Origin: Achatina immaculata
Lineage: Eukaryota; Mollusca; Gastropoda; Stylommatophora; Achatinidae
Assembly (NCBI GenBank): GCA_009760885.1
Contig: CM019701.1
Coordinates: forward strand, 12,235,963-12,299,962
Direction: 5' to 3'
DNA: 64,000 nt
In this document: piece after piece, positions 27,608 through 40,200 of the stretch
Position numbering within the stretch: the stretch's first letter is position 1
Layout of the letters: every line of letters begins with the position of its first letter
The notes under the pieces: generated by a model
Seen by the model: the letters and a program-made list of their open reading frames with translations, nothing else
What the model was told of the DNA's origin: nothing
Database searches by the model: none
Made by a program: the position numbers and the translations under genes

Positions 27608-29210
27608 CTAGGTAACAGGGAGAAGTATGAGGGCGTCTTTATGTAGACTGCTTCACATCTTTAGACAGGCTTGGCTTACGTGGCGGGGTAGTTGTATTGA
27701 GTAGAAGTCAGAAACGTTTCACAGGACTCTAAGTAATTACTGCATTTTGGTCAGAAAGAAGATGTTGATTCTGTTTTCGCCGTGAGGTAAACTTTAAATG
27801 CTAGGAGAAGTAACTAATTTACATTTAAACAGAATTTTTAAATTTCTTTTCTCGTCATTTTTAATAGATTGCTGATAGTAGTGTCATAATGACATAAACT
27901 TTCTTGTTCATGGAGATTACAGACTGATGTAGATAAGAGATTCTTAAGACTGAGTCCTAGACGAAATCTAACCTTCCCCTCCCTCCCCCCCCCCTTTTTT
28001 TTATCCTCAGAGGTCCACAGAAGAGATCCACAGACTTGTAAATATGTTGGATCAGTTATTTAAACTTATCATCATCTAGTTTAGAGATTCACGGACTTGT
28101 AAATATATTGGATCAGTTATTTAAACTTATCATCTAGTTTAGAGATTCACGGACTTGTAAATATATTGGATCAGTTATTTAAACTTATCATCTAGTTTAG
28201 AGATTCACGGACTTGTAAATATATTGGATCAGTTATTTAAACTTAGCATTGTCTACGTTCCATTTATTGGTTTATTTTTAGTGAGGGGTACAAGGTTATT
28301 ATCAAGGCTGAAAGAGGGTCAAGAGCCAAGAAAAGGCAAAGAATCACCGACCTAGATGAAGCTATATATGTATGTAATATAAGGTGCTATAGAAAGATAG
28401 ATGTATGTTTGTGATTTAGGATGCCATGGAAAGATATATGTATGTCTGTGATATAGGGTGCTACAGAAAGATAGATGTATGTATGTGATATAGTGTGGTA
28501 TAGGAAAATTGATGTATGTCTGTGATATAGAGTGGTATAGAAAGATTGATGTGTGTCTGTGATATAGAGTGCTATAGAAAGATAGATGTAGAGTCTAAAG
28601 AAAGATATATGTATGATATAGACTTCTATAGAAATATTGATGTGTGTCTGTGATATAGGGTGCTATAGAAAGATATATGTATGTCTGTGATATAGAGTGC
28701 TATAGAAAGATATATGTATGTCTGTGATATAGAGTGCTGTAGAAAGATAGATATATGATATAGAGTGCTATAAAAAGATAGATGTATGGTATAGACTTTT
28801 ATAGAAAGAAAGATCTGTGTCTGTAATATAGGGTGTTTAGAAAGATAGATGTATGTCTGTGATGTAGAGTTCTATAGAAAGACAGATGTACGCCTGTGAT
28901 TTAGAGTGCTGTAGAAGATAGATGTATGTCTGTGATATAGGGTGTTATAGAGAGATAGATGTATGTCTGTGATAATCGACTTTAAACTGTTCAATAATAT
29001 GTTCTCAAATTTCATATTTCTAGTTCCTTTGAGCTACTGTTTGTCATAGTCATTTTTCTTCTGTGACAGATAAAAGGGATGGCGACTGCAGTAAAACTGG
29101 TTTAAATAAATAAGGTAGACATCTCTGTCTACCTCATTTTTCTTCTAATTTTTTCTAAATTTCTTTTTTTCCCTCTCCTCATTCTTTCTTTCTTTCTTTC
29201 TTTCCTTCCC

Positions 29211-29245
<35 letters not shown>

Positions 29246-29637
29246 AACATAGCCATCATCTCATTTACATGAACCCGAATTTTCTAATCACTGTTAGCGT
29301 TATCATCATCAGAAGTCAGGCTACCTATTTCAAACCACATTATCAACATTTCCTGCCACACAAGTTACATCGTTTGGTATTCTAGTACACTATTGCCTTC
29401 TCTGCTCTACCTCATCTCTCTTTTCCTAATTCTGTAGAAAATAGACAGAACACAGACATACAGATATGATTTAAGTCATACGTTACCACTTACAAGAAGG
29501 CCAACTGCCACATTGTGTCAAAAACATGGACCGGGATTTCCGATAGCGAGTTATTGCTCAGATCTCTGCGTCAACAAAAACAAATAAAAGCAGATATAAA
29601 AACAACACACAACAAACAGAAGAGATAGGGTGATATA

Positions 29638-29693
<56 letters not shown>

Positions 29694-31199
29694 ACACACA
29701 TACATACATATTAACCCTTAACAAACAGAATAGATCGACTGATACATAACAACAACAACAACAACAAACAGAAGAGATAAATTGAAATATTTTTCTTTTT
29801 ATATAAAATCTTAACTAGTAGAAACTAATCTTTTCATTAATCAATGGTGACAAATTCCAAAGCTCTGGAGAGATTCTGGGATTTCAGCCATACAGAGTGA
29901 GCGCATTAGGACAGTAAATTAAACTACAAATATCTTCTACTTCTTCTTCTTCTTTTTTCCTTCTTCTTCCTTTTCTTCTTCTTCTTTTTTCATTCTTCTT
30001 CTTCTTCTTTTTTCCTTCTTCTTCTTCTTCTTCTTCTTGAGCTTTCGCAGCCATTAAGGCTCATTGCTGCAGATAAATTTCGCCTCCATTCCTCTCTATT
30101 CATAATCTTCTCTCTCCAGCTGGTGACACCAATTTCTTTTATATCATCTTTTATGTTCTCTTTCCATCTCTGTCTTGATCTACCTCTTAGTCTTGTTTCC
30201 CTCATCTCTTGTGCATACATACTTTTCTTTTGTCTGTTCTCTTCCACTCTTTATAAATGGCCCAACCAGCGTAGTCTGTTCAGTTTCAAGACATTTATAA
30301 TTCGTTGGGATTTAAATAAGCTGTTCAGTTCAGTGTTCTTTCTAGCTCTCCATTCTCCACTGCTGGTATCCTTTATGGGCCCAAAGATTCTTTTTTAGGA
30401 TCTTGTTCTCAAAGATCTGCAATTGTTGTTCATCTTTCTTTGTTGTACTCCATGTTTCTGATCCATACATGACGGCTGGTCTCATTATAGTTTTGTAGAC
30501 TGTTATTTTGGTGTTTTGAGACATGATTTTGGATTTTAACAGGTGTTGCAAGGCAAAGTATACTTTATTCCCTATGTGTGCTCTGATTTTAATTTCCTTC
30601 CTTACTGTGTTGCTTCTGTTGAAGGTTGTGTCTAGATATTTGTATGTTTCTGGTTTCCTAATAATCATCTCTCCAACATTTATATAATCGTGATCATTCT
30701 GCCTCTGGTCTCTGTCTTATCTTGACTAATGGTCAAGCCCAGTTTTAGTGCCACATCTGTCAGGTGTATGCAGGTATTGATGATTTCTTACATAGTTTCC
30801 CCCACTAATCGATGTCATCAGCGTATCCTAGTACTGTATCTTGTTCGTCTGTATGGCTTTCTTTTTTCACCCTTTCTGATTACCTTTTCTAGTACTAGGT
30901 TGAATAGTTGTTGGCAGAAATGCAGATGAAGCCATTGACAGCAGTTATTGAGGAAATACGCTGGCGATGGTTGGGACATGTGCTCCGGATAACTGACAAC
31001 TCACTACCAAAAATAGCACTAAGATGGACACCACAGGGGAACAGAAGTAAGGGTAGACCAAAAGAGACATGGAGAAGAACAACAGAAAGAATGTTGAGAA
31101 TAGAGGACTCACCTGGGCAAGAGCAGAAAAAAAGGCGAAGGACAGGCTTTTGTGGAAAACCTTTGCGGAAGCCCCATGTGCCCTGGGCACTTACGGTTC

Positions 31200-31278
<79 letters not shown>

Positions 31279-34200
31279 AAGAGAGAGAGGTTGAATAGTA
31301 ATGGATATAATGTATCACCTCTTTTTAAACCAGTTCTTATATAGAAGGGTTCTGACTTTCTTCCTTTATATATTACCATATTTTATATATCCTCCATGAA
31401 CATTTTGGTCAGATTGATTAATTTTTTAGGTATCTCAAATTCTCTACATCATCTATGGAGAAATACACTAAAGTTGCCTGATAAGGACAAGGTAATCAAC
31501 AGACAAGCTGTTTTTCTCGAAGCTGAACACGTCAGGTACTCACTTCTGAGTCAGCTGATGAATGCGTGTTACATGCAGCGAATACACAGCTTTACAGATG
31601 ATAAGACAAGTCGGTCATTATCAATTGGCATGTCTGCCTCGCTTTACAAATAATTTGTTTTACTGATTGGACTCAGAATACATGAATTAATAGGCTGATA
31701 GATAAACCTTTTAACTGTATTAGGCTTGCAGATAAAGTTTAGTTTTGTGCTATCCTTACAGATTTTCGGATACATCATGTTACCTCATTGAGTTTATTTA
31801 TACGTAACTTTATCCTAGTACATTTACAGTTACGTGACTTTATCCTAGTGCACTTACAGATACGTGACTTTATCCTAGTACACTTACATATATATGACTT
31901 TATCCTAGTGCACTTACAGATACGTGACTTTATCCTAGTGCACTTACAGATACGTGACTTTATCCTAGTACACTTACATATATATGACTTTATCCTAGCG
32001 CACTTACAGATACGTGACTTTACCCTAGTGCACTTACAGATACGTGACTTTATCGTAGTATACTTACAGATACGTGACTTTATCGTAGTACACTTACATA
32101 TATATGACTTTATCCTAGTGCACTTACAGATACGTGACTTTACCCTAGTGCACTTACAGATACGTGACTTTATCCTAGTACACTTACATATATATGACTT
32201 TATCCTAGTACACTTACATATATATGACTTTATCCTAGTGCACTTACAGATACGTGACTTTATCGTAGTATACTTACAGATACGTGACTTTGTCGTAGTA
32301 TACTCATAGATACGTGACTTTATCCTAGTGCACTTACAGATACGTGACTTTATCCTAGTGCACTTACAGATACGTGACTTTATCCTAGTACACTTACATA
32401 TATATGACTTTATCCTAGTGCACTTATAGATACGTGACTTTACCCTAGTGCACTTACAGATACGTGACTTTGTCGTAGTATACTCACAGATACGTGACTT
32501 TATCGTAGTATACTTACAGATACGTGACTTTATCGTAGTATACTCACAGATACGTGACTTTATCGTAGTATACTCACAGATACGTGACTTTACCCTAGTG
32601 CACTTACAGATACGTGACTTTGTCGTAGTATACTCACAGATACGTGACTTTATCGTAGTATACTTACAGATACGTGACTTTATCGTAGTATACTCACAGA
32701 TACGTGACTTTATCGTAGTATACTCACAGATACGTGACTTTATCGTAGTACTGCTTGGAAAAAGTCGTATTTGTCAGATTCAACATGTTGCCTCGAAAAC
32801 GTCTGAAAAAAATGTACAGTTAAACATGACATTAAAATGTCAGACTTTCACTTAAAATGGTAGGACGACAATCTTGTCAAACTTTCTTTCAAAGTGGTAC
32901 TGTGGAAATCTTGTTAAACTTTCATTCAAAGTGGTATGGCGGCAATCTTGTTAATTTTCATTCAGAGTGGTAGGGCGGCAATCTTGTTAACTTTCATTCA
33001 GAGTGTTAGGACGGCAATCTTGTTAAACTTTCATTCAAAGTGGTAGGACGTCAATCGTGTAAAACTTTGATTCAGAGTGGTAGGACGGCAATCTTGTCAA
33101 ACTTTGATTCAGAGTAGTAGGACGCCAATCTTGTCAAACTTTGATTCAGAGTAGTAGGACGGCAATCTTGTCAAACTTTGATTCAGAGTAGTAGGACGGC
33201 AATCTTGTCAAACTTTGATTCAGAGTGGTGGGACGGCAATCTTTCTTGTTAAACTGTAGCAGATAACACAGTTACATGATTAACATTACGGCTACATTTT
33301 CCGCTTCATCATCATCATCATTATCAGTTGCTGTTCTGGTAGACGTTGTACATCTTGCTCCTTTACAGTTCTCCGTCCTCAGTATTACTGTGCCAATGTG
33401 ATAAGATCGTCCATGGTTTTTTTCCGTTTCTTCCTGTGCCTCTCTCTCACATTTACTTTCCTGTTGTTATAATGTTTTCAAGCTGTCCCCTTCTCATTAT
33501 AATGTCAGTTGCTTAAGGATTTGTCGAATTATCTTCCCTTTCTTACACCTGCTTGTGTTAGATATTCCCTACTTGTCGTCTCAGCTGTCCATGGGACTCA
33601 ACGTTTTTCTGAAAAACCACGTCTCTGATGCCTCTGGTAATCTTTGCTTTGATCTGTTTATTGGCCGTGACTCACTTTATTAGAGTGGGGCAGACTGAAG
33701 TTTTATACTGCACATGTTTCAAATATCCAATTGATATGTAAACATGTTTCAAATATCCAAGTGATTTGTAAACATGTTTCAAATATCCAAGTGATTTGTA
33801 AACATGTTTCAAATATCCAAATGATTTGTAAACATGTTTCAAATATCCAAGCGAGTTGTATATAGTCAATCATTTGCATGCCCCTTGCGGAACTTTGGCT
33901 CCCTAACAGCACTCCTGTAGGCCTCTCGGTTGTGAGCAGATGCCCTGCTGCTGATGCATTCATTTCCAGATCATCAACTATGTCTTACAACTATCTTCGC
34001 CTTTGTAAACATGTTTCATATAACCAAATGATATGTAAACATGTTTCAAATATCTAAGCGAATTGTAAACATGTTTCAAATATCCAAGTTATTTGTCAAC
34101 ATGTTTCAAATATCTAAGCGATCTGTAAACATGTTTCAAATATCTAAGCGATCTGTAAACATGTTTCAAATATCTAAGCGATCTGTAAACATGTTTCAAA

Positions 34201-37200
34201 TATCTAAGCGATCTGTAAACATGTTTCAAATATCTAAGCGATCTGTAAACATGTTTCAAATATCTAAGCGATCTGTAAACATGTTTCAAATATCTAAGCG
34301 ATCTGTAAACATGTTTCAAATGTCTAAGCGATCTGTAAACATGTTTCAAATAAATAAGCTATCTGTAAACATGTTTCAAATATCTAAGCTATCTGTAAAC
34401 ATGTTTCAAATATCTAAGCTATCTGTAAACATGTTTTAAATATCTAAGCTATCTGTAAACATGTTTCAAATATCTAAGCTATCTGTAAACATGTTTCAAA
34501 TATCCAAGTGTAGTGTCAAAGCCAACGTTGGAAGTTCCACAAACATCAACACCTGTCCTCTTATAAGCTGTCTTCTAAGATAATAAGTTCTCAATTATAA
34601 TTATATTATGTGCATGAAATAACATTAAGAATAGCAGCTGCTGTACAATAAAAATATGAAAAAAATAGCAGTTAATGTGACATGACAATTTGGATAACAA
34701 TAGAATATATAGTTTACAATATGGCGAAGATGAAAGGCTACAGGAGACAGGGAAAGACAAACATCTTATTTAAAAGATTGTTGTTAGTGATCTCCACGTG
34801 ACTGTACTTCCTCATTTCTTTGATGTAGATGTCTGTTCAGCGACCTTCACCTAACTGTACTCCTTCATTTCTTTGTTGTAGATGTCTGTTCAGCGACCTT
34901 CACCTAACTGTACTCCTTCATTTCTTTGTTGTAGATGTCTGTTCAGCGACCTTCACCTAACTGTACTCCTTCATTTCTTTGTTGTAGATGTCTGTTCAGC
35001 GACCTTCACCTAACTGTACTCCCTCGTTTCTTTGTTGTAGATGTCTGTTCAGCGACCTTCACCTAACTGTACTCCCTCATTTCTTTGTTGTAGATGTCTG
35101 TTCAGCGACCTTCACCTAACTGTACTCCCTCGTTTCTTTGTTGTAGATGTCTGTTCAGCGACCTTCACCTAACTGTACTCCCTCATTTCTTTGTTGTAGA
35201 TGTCTGTTCAGCGACCTTCACCTAACTGTACTCCCTCGTTTCTTTGTTGTAGATGTCTGTTCAGCGACCTTCACCTAACTGTACTCCCTCATTTCTTTGT
35301 TGTAGATGTCTGTTCAGCGACCTTCACGTAACTGTACTCCTTCATTTCTTTGTTGTAGATGTCTGTTCAGCGACCATCACGTGAATGTACTCCTTCATTT
35401 CTTTGTCGCAGATGTTGCAGTAAAGATCTTGAAATCAAGAAAAATAATTGCAGGTGTTGGTAAACTTATGGTGGCTTTACTAACTTTGTGGCTCTGATCT
35501 GCCAGAAATGTATCTACAGGTAGTTATGGATGACCTTGACTACTGTATCATTTTTTGAAACAGCAATCTACGAGCACGTGATCTCCGCGTGATTCATTTT
35601 CCATTAAGGATAATAAATCCCTGGAAACATTGAAAGTTTTAGGCCACGTCTCAGCTGTCGTAGCAGTTTGAGAGGGCGCTCTGGCTTCCAAGTCTGTTAG
35701 GTTCCCTGGTTTTTTGTTTTCTCGCTTTCTTGTCTCATTTTCCTTCTTTTTTCCATTGAGTTTTTGTGGTGATTGCCAGTTTCAGTAACTTCTAATCTTC
35801 TGTGGCATATTCAGAAATTTACTTGTATTTCCAAGCTGCACAACCAGTCCCCCTTATATTACTGATTATATTGAGACACACAGCTCTGTGCAGTCAGATA
35901 ACAAAGATACCTATACAATATTAGACAATGGGAATAACCATGCAGCAGGAAATAATGGGGAAAGTTTATGTTTAACCCAAGAATTGGAATATCTGACTAT
36001 GGAGCAGCAGCAAATGCCTGGACACAACATGGGTTTACCTACAACTTGGAAAAATGTTCCATCTCCATGAGTGTAGGGACTGCCACAAGTAGGCGAAGTT
36101 CACAGTTCATGACGTCGTCTTTACAATAACAGTTCGGTGACTCGACGGGGCACGCATATCCTGGAGATGGCGGTTTGTGGAGAAAGAGGGAGTAGGACTT
36201 TTGTCAGAGAATTTTAAAAATTAAGATAGGCAGATCAGTAACTAGGCAAAAATGGATGGATGGATAAATTTATGGATGGTAATCGGATGGGCAATGGATG
36301 GATGGATGGATGAGTGGGTTGTTGAGTATATGGATGGATAGATCGATGGTTGGATGGGAATATGGATGGTTGAGTGGAAGAGTGGGCTGTTGTGTAAATG
36401 GAAGGAAGGATGGTTGGATGAATGGATGGATGGATGGATGGATAAAACACAGAGAAAAACATAAAAGACATCGCCGTCAAGGAATGTATAAACTATATAT
36501 GTTTTTACTATGTGTTTATATTAATTTAACAATTTAAGCAGCTAAAATATTATTATCCATATGTTATTGACAAACTCTGGGCTTTACAAATATGCAAGCA
36601 AATGAAAGTTTTAAACAGCTGTATTTCTATAGAAAGATGAATATTTAAAAATTTCAACAGCTTTATCTCTTAAGTAAATTAAGATTGTCCTGCGATAAAC
36701 AGTACAGATCTCGTAATCGCTGGTCAAAGGGAGGTAACAAAGAAATTTATGAGGATAATCTCACCACAGTTGTCCTCGTCTGATTGTGTGGGGACGCAGT
36801 CAATGACACCGTCACAGATTCTGCTAACATTGATACAGTAACCTCCCCTACATTTATATTCTCCGTCACGGCAGGCATGTATGGCTAAGGACAGGACAGC
36901 GTGGATGTGGAAGTTAAATGATAAAAGTCAAGTGGTCATTTAAAATGTATGAACCTTTGTTTTTTGTTTTTTTTTGAGGTTAAAAAAAAGGTAAAAGTAA
37001 TCCTCTCATGCCTTAGAGGCACATAGGGATATGATGTTAGTGCCCATATTTTCCTTGACCTGTCAGCACACTAGAGGGTGATGTGGTTAGTATCACACCA
37101 GGCCGCCTTTCCTTCCCCCAACTCCAGAAGAAGTCGGGTACCCATTTCTACAGCTGGGTGACTGGGGTGCCTCCGGCCGGATTCGAACCCCCGACCTTCG

Positions 37201-40200
37201 TCATGAGAGACCAGTGCACTAACCACTTCGCCACTCAGACACCCTTGTTTTTTTTTTAAACAGCAACAATATTTGTAGGGTAATATCTTCTTTTTCTTTT
37301 TCTTTCTTAAAACGAAAGTAGGAACAGCTTTACTGTTTAATCATCACACAGTGATAACCTTTCGGTTCATATCTTAACTGCACACAAGCATACAGGATAA
37401 AGAAACAGGCAAAGAAGATAACATGAAAATTCACATGAATGATAGGAAATGAATAAGAACTGCAAAAAAAAAAAAAAATAGCAGAAAAAGCTGGAAAAGG
37501 AGGGGGTGCAGGGCACTTAGCAGTGACTTGCAAGAAACTGTGTCTGGGAGTGTTTTGTGGGGTTAAGCTGTAAGCAGGAACATTACCACAGTGTTCTAGT
37601 TAATTAATAAAGCTGTTTCTACTTTTGTTTTAAATGTGTTGAACATTTTTGTTATCACAGCTTTACTGCGGTGGCTTCGTGTATATTTATATATACTGTC
37701 TATTACCTAAAAACTATTCGTGTGTTCCAAAATATTTGGAACAATAGCCTCCTTGGTAGTTCATTCGTTTGCATGTCCCTTGCGGAACTTTGCCTCCTAA
37801 ACAGCACTCCTGTAGGCCTCTCGGTTGTGAGCAAGATGTCCTGCTGCTGATGCATCAGTTTGCAGATCATCACCGATGTCTTGCAGCCATCTTCGCCTTG
37901 GTATTCCTCTCTTTCTTTTTCCCATTATGTATCCTTCCTGGTGTAATCTTTAGATTATCATGACGTTTAATGTGTCCAAAATATTTAAGTTTTCTCTCTT
38001 TAATCTTCTTTACTAGCCAGCCTTCTTCAATATTATGTTCTTGTAGTATAGATATATTTGTTCTTTTTTGTGTCCATGATATTTGAAGAACTCTTCTGTA
38101 CCATTTACATTCAAAGGCATTTACGTGTTTCTCAGCTGTTTTGTTAAGTGTCCAGGTCTCACAGGCATATGTTGTGATGGGAAAGATGCATGCCCTTACA
38201 AATCTTATTTTTGTAGTTCTGTCTGTTCCTCTCCACAAATTCGTTATGATAGTTCATAGAAGTCTTTAAAATTATACATCGTGATAGACTGATTTTCCAT
38301 ACTTTCTGAACTGACAATTTCTGGAGATTGAACTTCATATTCAAAATCGATGGAGATATAAAATATGTATAACTTCATATATCACATGTACGGAACACAC
38401 AGTAAGCTGCTCCCAATCCGACTCGATATTATACCTCAATATTTTCACCGTAACGTCTGCATAAAAAACCTCAACCATCTCGCAGATCCAATGAGAAAGA
38501 AGAAGAAGAAGAATATCAGTTTCGTCAGCATGCCAGAATAACAACAAAATAGCAACTATTCAAACACAGCTACAACATCAACAACTTGAACCTACAACAG
38601 TTGAACAGGTGAGAGTTGTCAGAACAACCCAGGCGAGAGTTACTGCGGTCATCGTAACACACCATCCCCAGGTCAACACACTGGCCGTTGTTACAGGTAA
38701 ACTCGTCCACCCTGCAGGCTCGGCGCTCTGTAATTACAGAAGATGATGTTGATGTGGTTGTGATGATTAGGATGTACTTGTTGTTGATGTTCATCTTAAA
38801 CATAAAAGTCAGGACGATCTTGTTTCTCATTTCTGTGTAGCTCTCTCTCTCTCTCTCTCTCTTTCTCTCAGTAAGACATGCAGCACGTATTACAAATAAG
38901 GACAACCATCTTGATATTCTACCCCTCAAGAAGAGATTCTTTTCAACAAGGCCAAGTTAATTCATAAAGTTCCATCGCACAATGCTCCGCCCTATCTGTG
39001 GTCGTTGTTCAAATCCAACCCAAAACACAGTCAACGATTAAGTAATTGTGTTCTTCCAAATCCGAGGCTTGACGTCTTTAAGAAAAACTTCTCTTACTCA
39101 GCTGCCCACCTTTGGAATGCCCTACCAATTCACGTAAAACTTATAAGTAGTATTTGTTCTTATAACTTTAAACTTTGTCAACATCTGTTTGATATGGACT
39201 ATATGCCTCCTTAAGCATAGTTTAAAGTAGTTTAAAGTATGTCTTAAGTGTTTATTTTTTTAATACTGCTTTTCTATAAATTTGTTAGATTTGAATACAT
39301 GTAAGAATGTAAGTTTATTTCATGTTGTTGCATAAATTAGAGTGTAGAGTGTATGGACATGAGATAAGTTTATTATTTATTTATGTAATCATTTAATGTG
39401 TAGTCATGATTATTATTCTCATTAACAAATGCTGAATGACTGTGACTGAGTGAAAGCTGTATGATGAAGAGCAGAATGTCAGACGGGCCTGCGTGCCCAA
39501 TTCTTAGCCCTTTGAAAATAAAGTATGTTCGTTACTTCTCTCTTTCTCTTTCTCTCTCTGTCTCTCTCTCTCTCTCTCTATACCAGTATATGGGAGGCAA
39601 TCGTGTATATTATTGTTTGGGGACAAATAGTGCCCTTGGCTTGCAGGCATTTTTGTACATCCGGGTTAGCCATCTTGTACTTCCGGGGTCACATGTCTAG
39701 AAGCTTCGAGAACGGCTACGAGCGACGGCAGAATTTTTTTTTGGGCCGAGTGAGTGAGTGTTCGTCTGACTGTGATCTAGAGCAGCGGTGTGTGGTTGGT
39801 TGTGGGCATCATGTATTCTGGTTGTGTGTGGTTGGTTGTGGGCATCATGTATTCTGGTTGTGTGTGGTTGGTTGTGGGCATCATGTAGTCTGGTTGTGTG
39901 TAATTGGTTGTGGGCATCATGTATTCTGGTTGTGTGTGGTTGGTTGTGGGCATCATGTATTTAGGTTGTGTGTATTTGGTTATCGGCGTCATGTATTCTG
40001 GTTGTGTAATTGGTTGTGGGCATCATGTATTCTGGTTGTGTGTAGTTGGTTGTGGGCATCATGTATTCTGGTTGTGTGTAGTTGGTTGTGGGCATCATGT
40101 ATTCTGGTTGTGTGTAGTTGGTTGTGGACATCATATATTCTGGTTGTGTGTAGTTGGTTGTGGGCATCATGTATTCTGGTTGTGTTTAGTTGGTTGTGGA

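Noticed and set aside
29638..29693. (CTAA)n as telomere-like repeat
   Set aside because: A plain tetranucleotide microsatellite within an intron; not the animal TTAGGG motif.
31450..31500. Minus-strand [17 protein letters not shown] as an extra LRR exon
   Set aside because: Asn falls in the wrong position for the exon phase and there is no proper donor; LRR 1 and LRR 2 already join in phase.
32728..32802. Shorter 69-bp version of LRR exon K ending at GTATCT
   Set aside because: That donor is weaker than GTGAGTAT, and the 75-bp version restores the LxxL spacing; both keep the frame, so cDNA would decide.
31788..32855. Plus-strand ORFs with [10 protein letters not shown] repeats
   Set aside because: The unit is 30 bp, so frames stay open. 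The meaningful reading is the minus strand, where it repeats a splice donor.
34500..34575. Minus-strand [20 protein letters not shown] as a possible exon
   Set aside because: It matches no module of the receptor, the LRR cap at 36.1 kb already joins LRR 1 in phase, and it runs into the 30-bp array.
37166..37243. Functional tRNA gene
   Set aside because: The head is followed by the SINE body shared with other copies, so it is a tRNA-derived SINE and not an independent tRNA gene.
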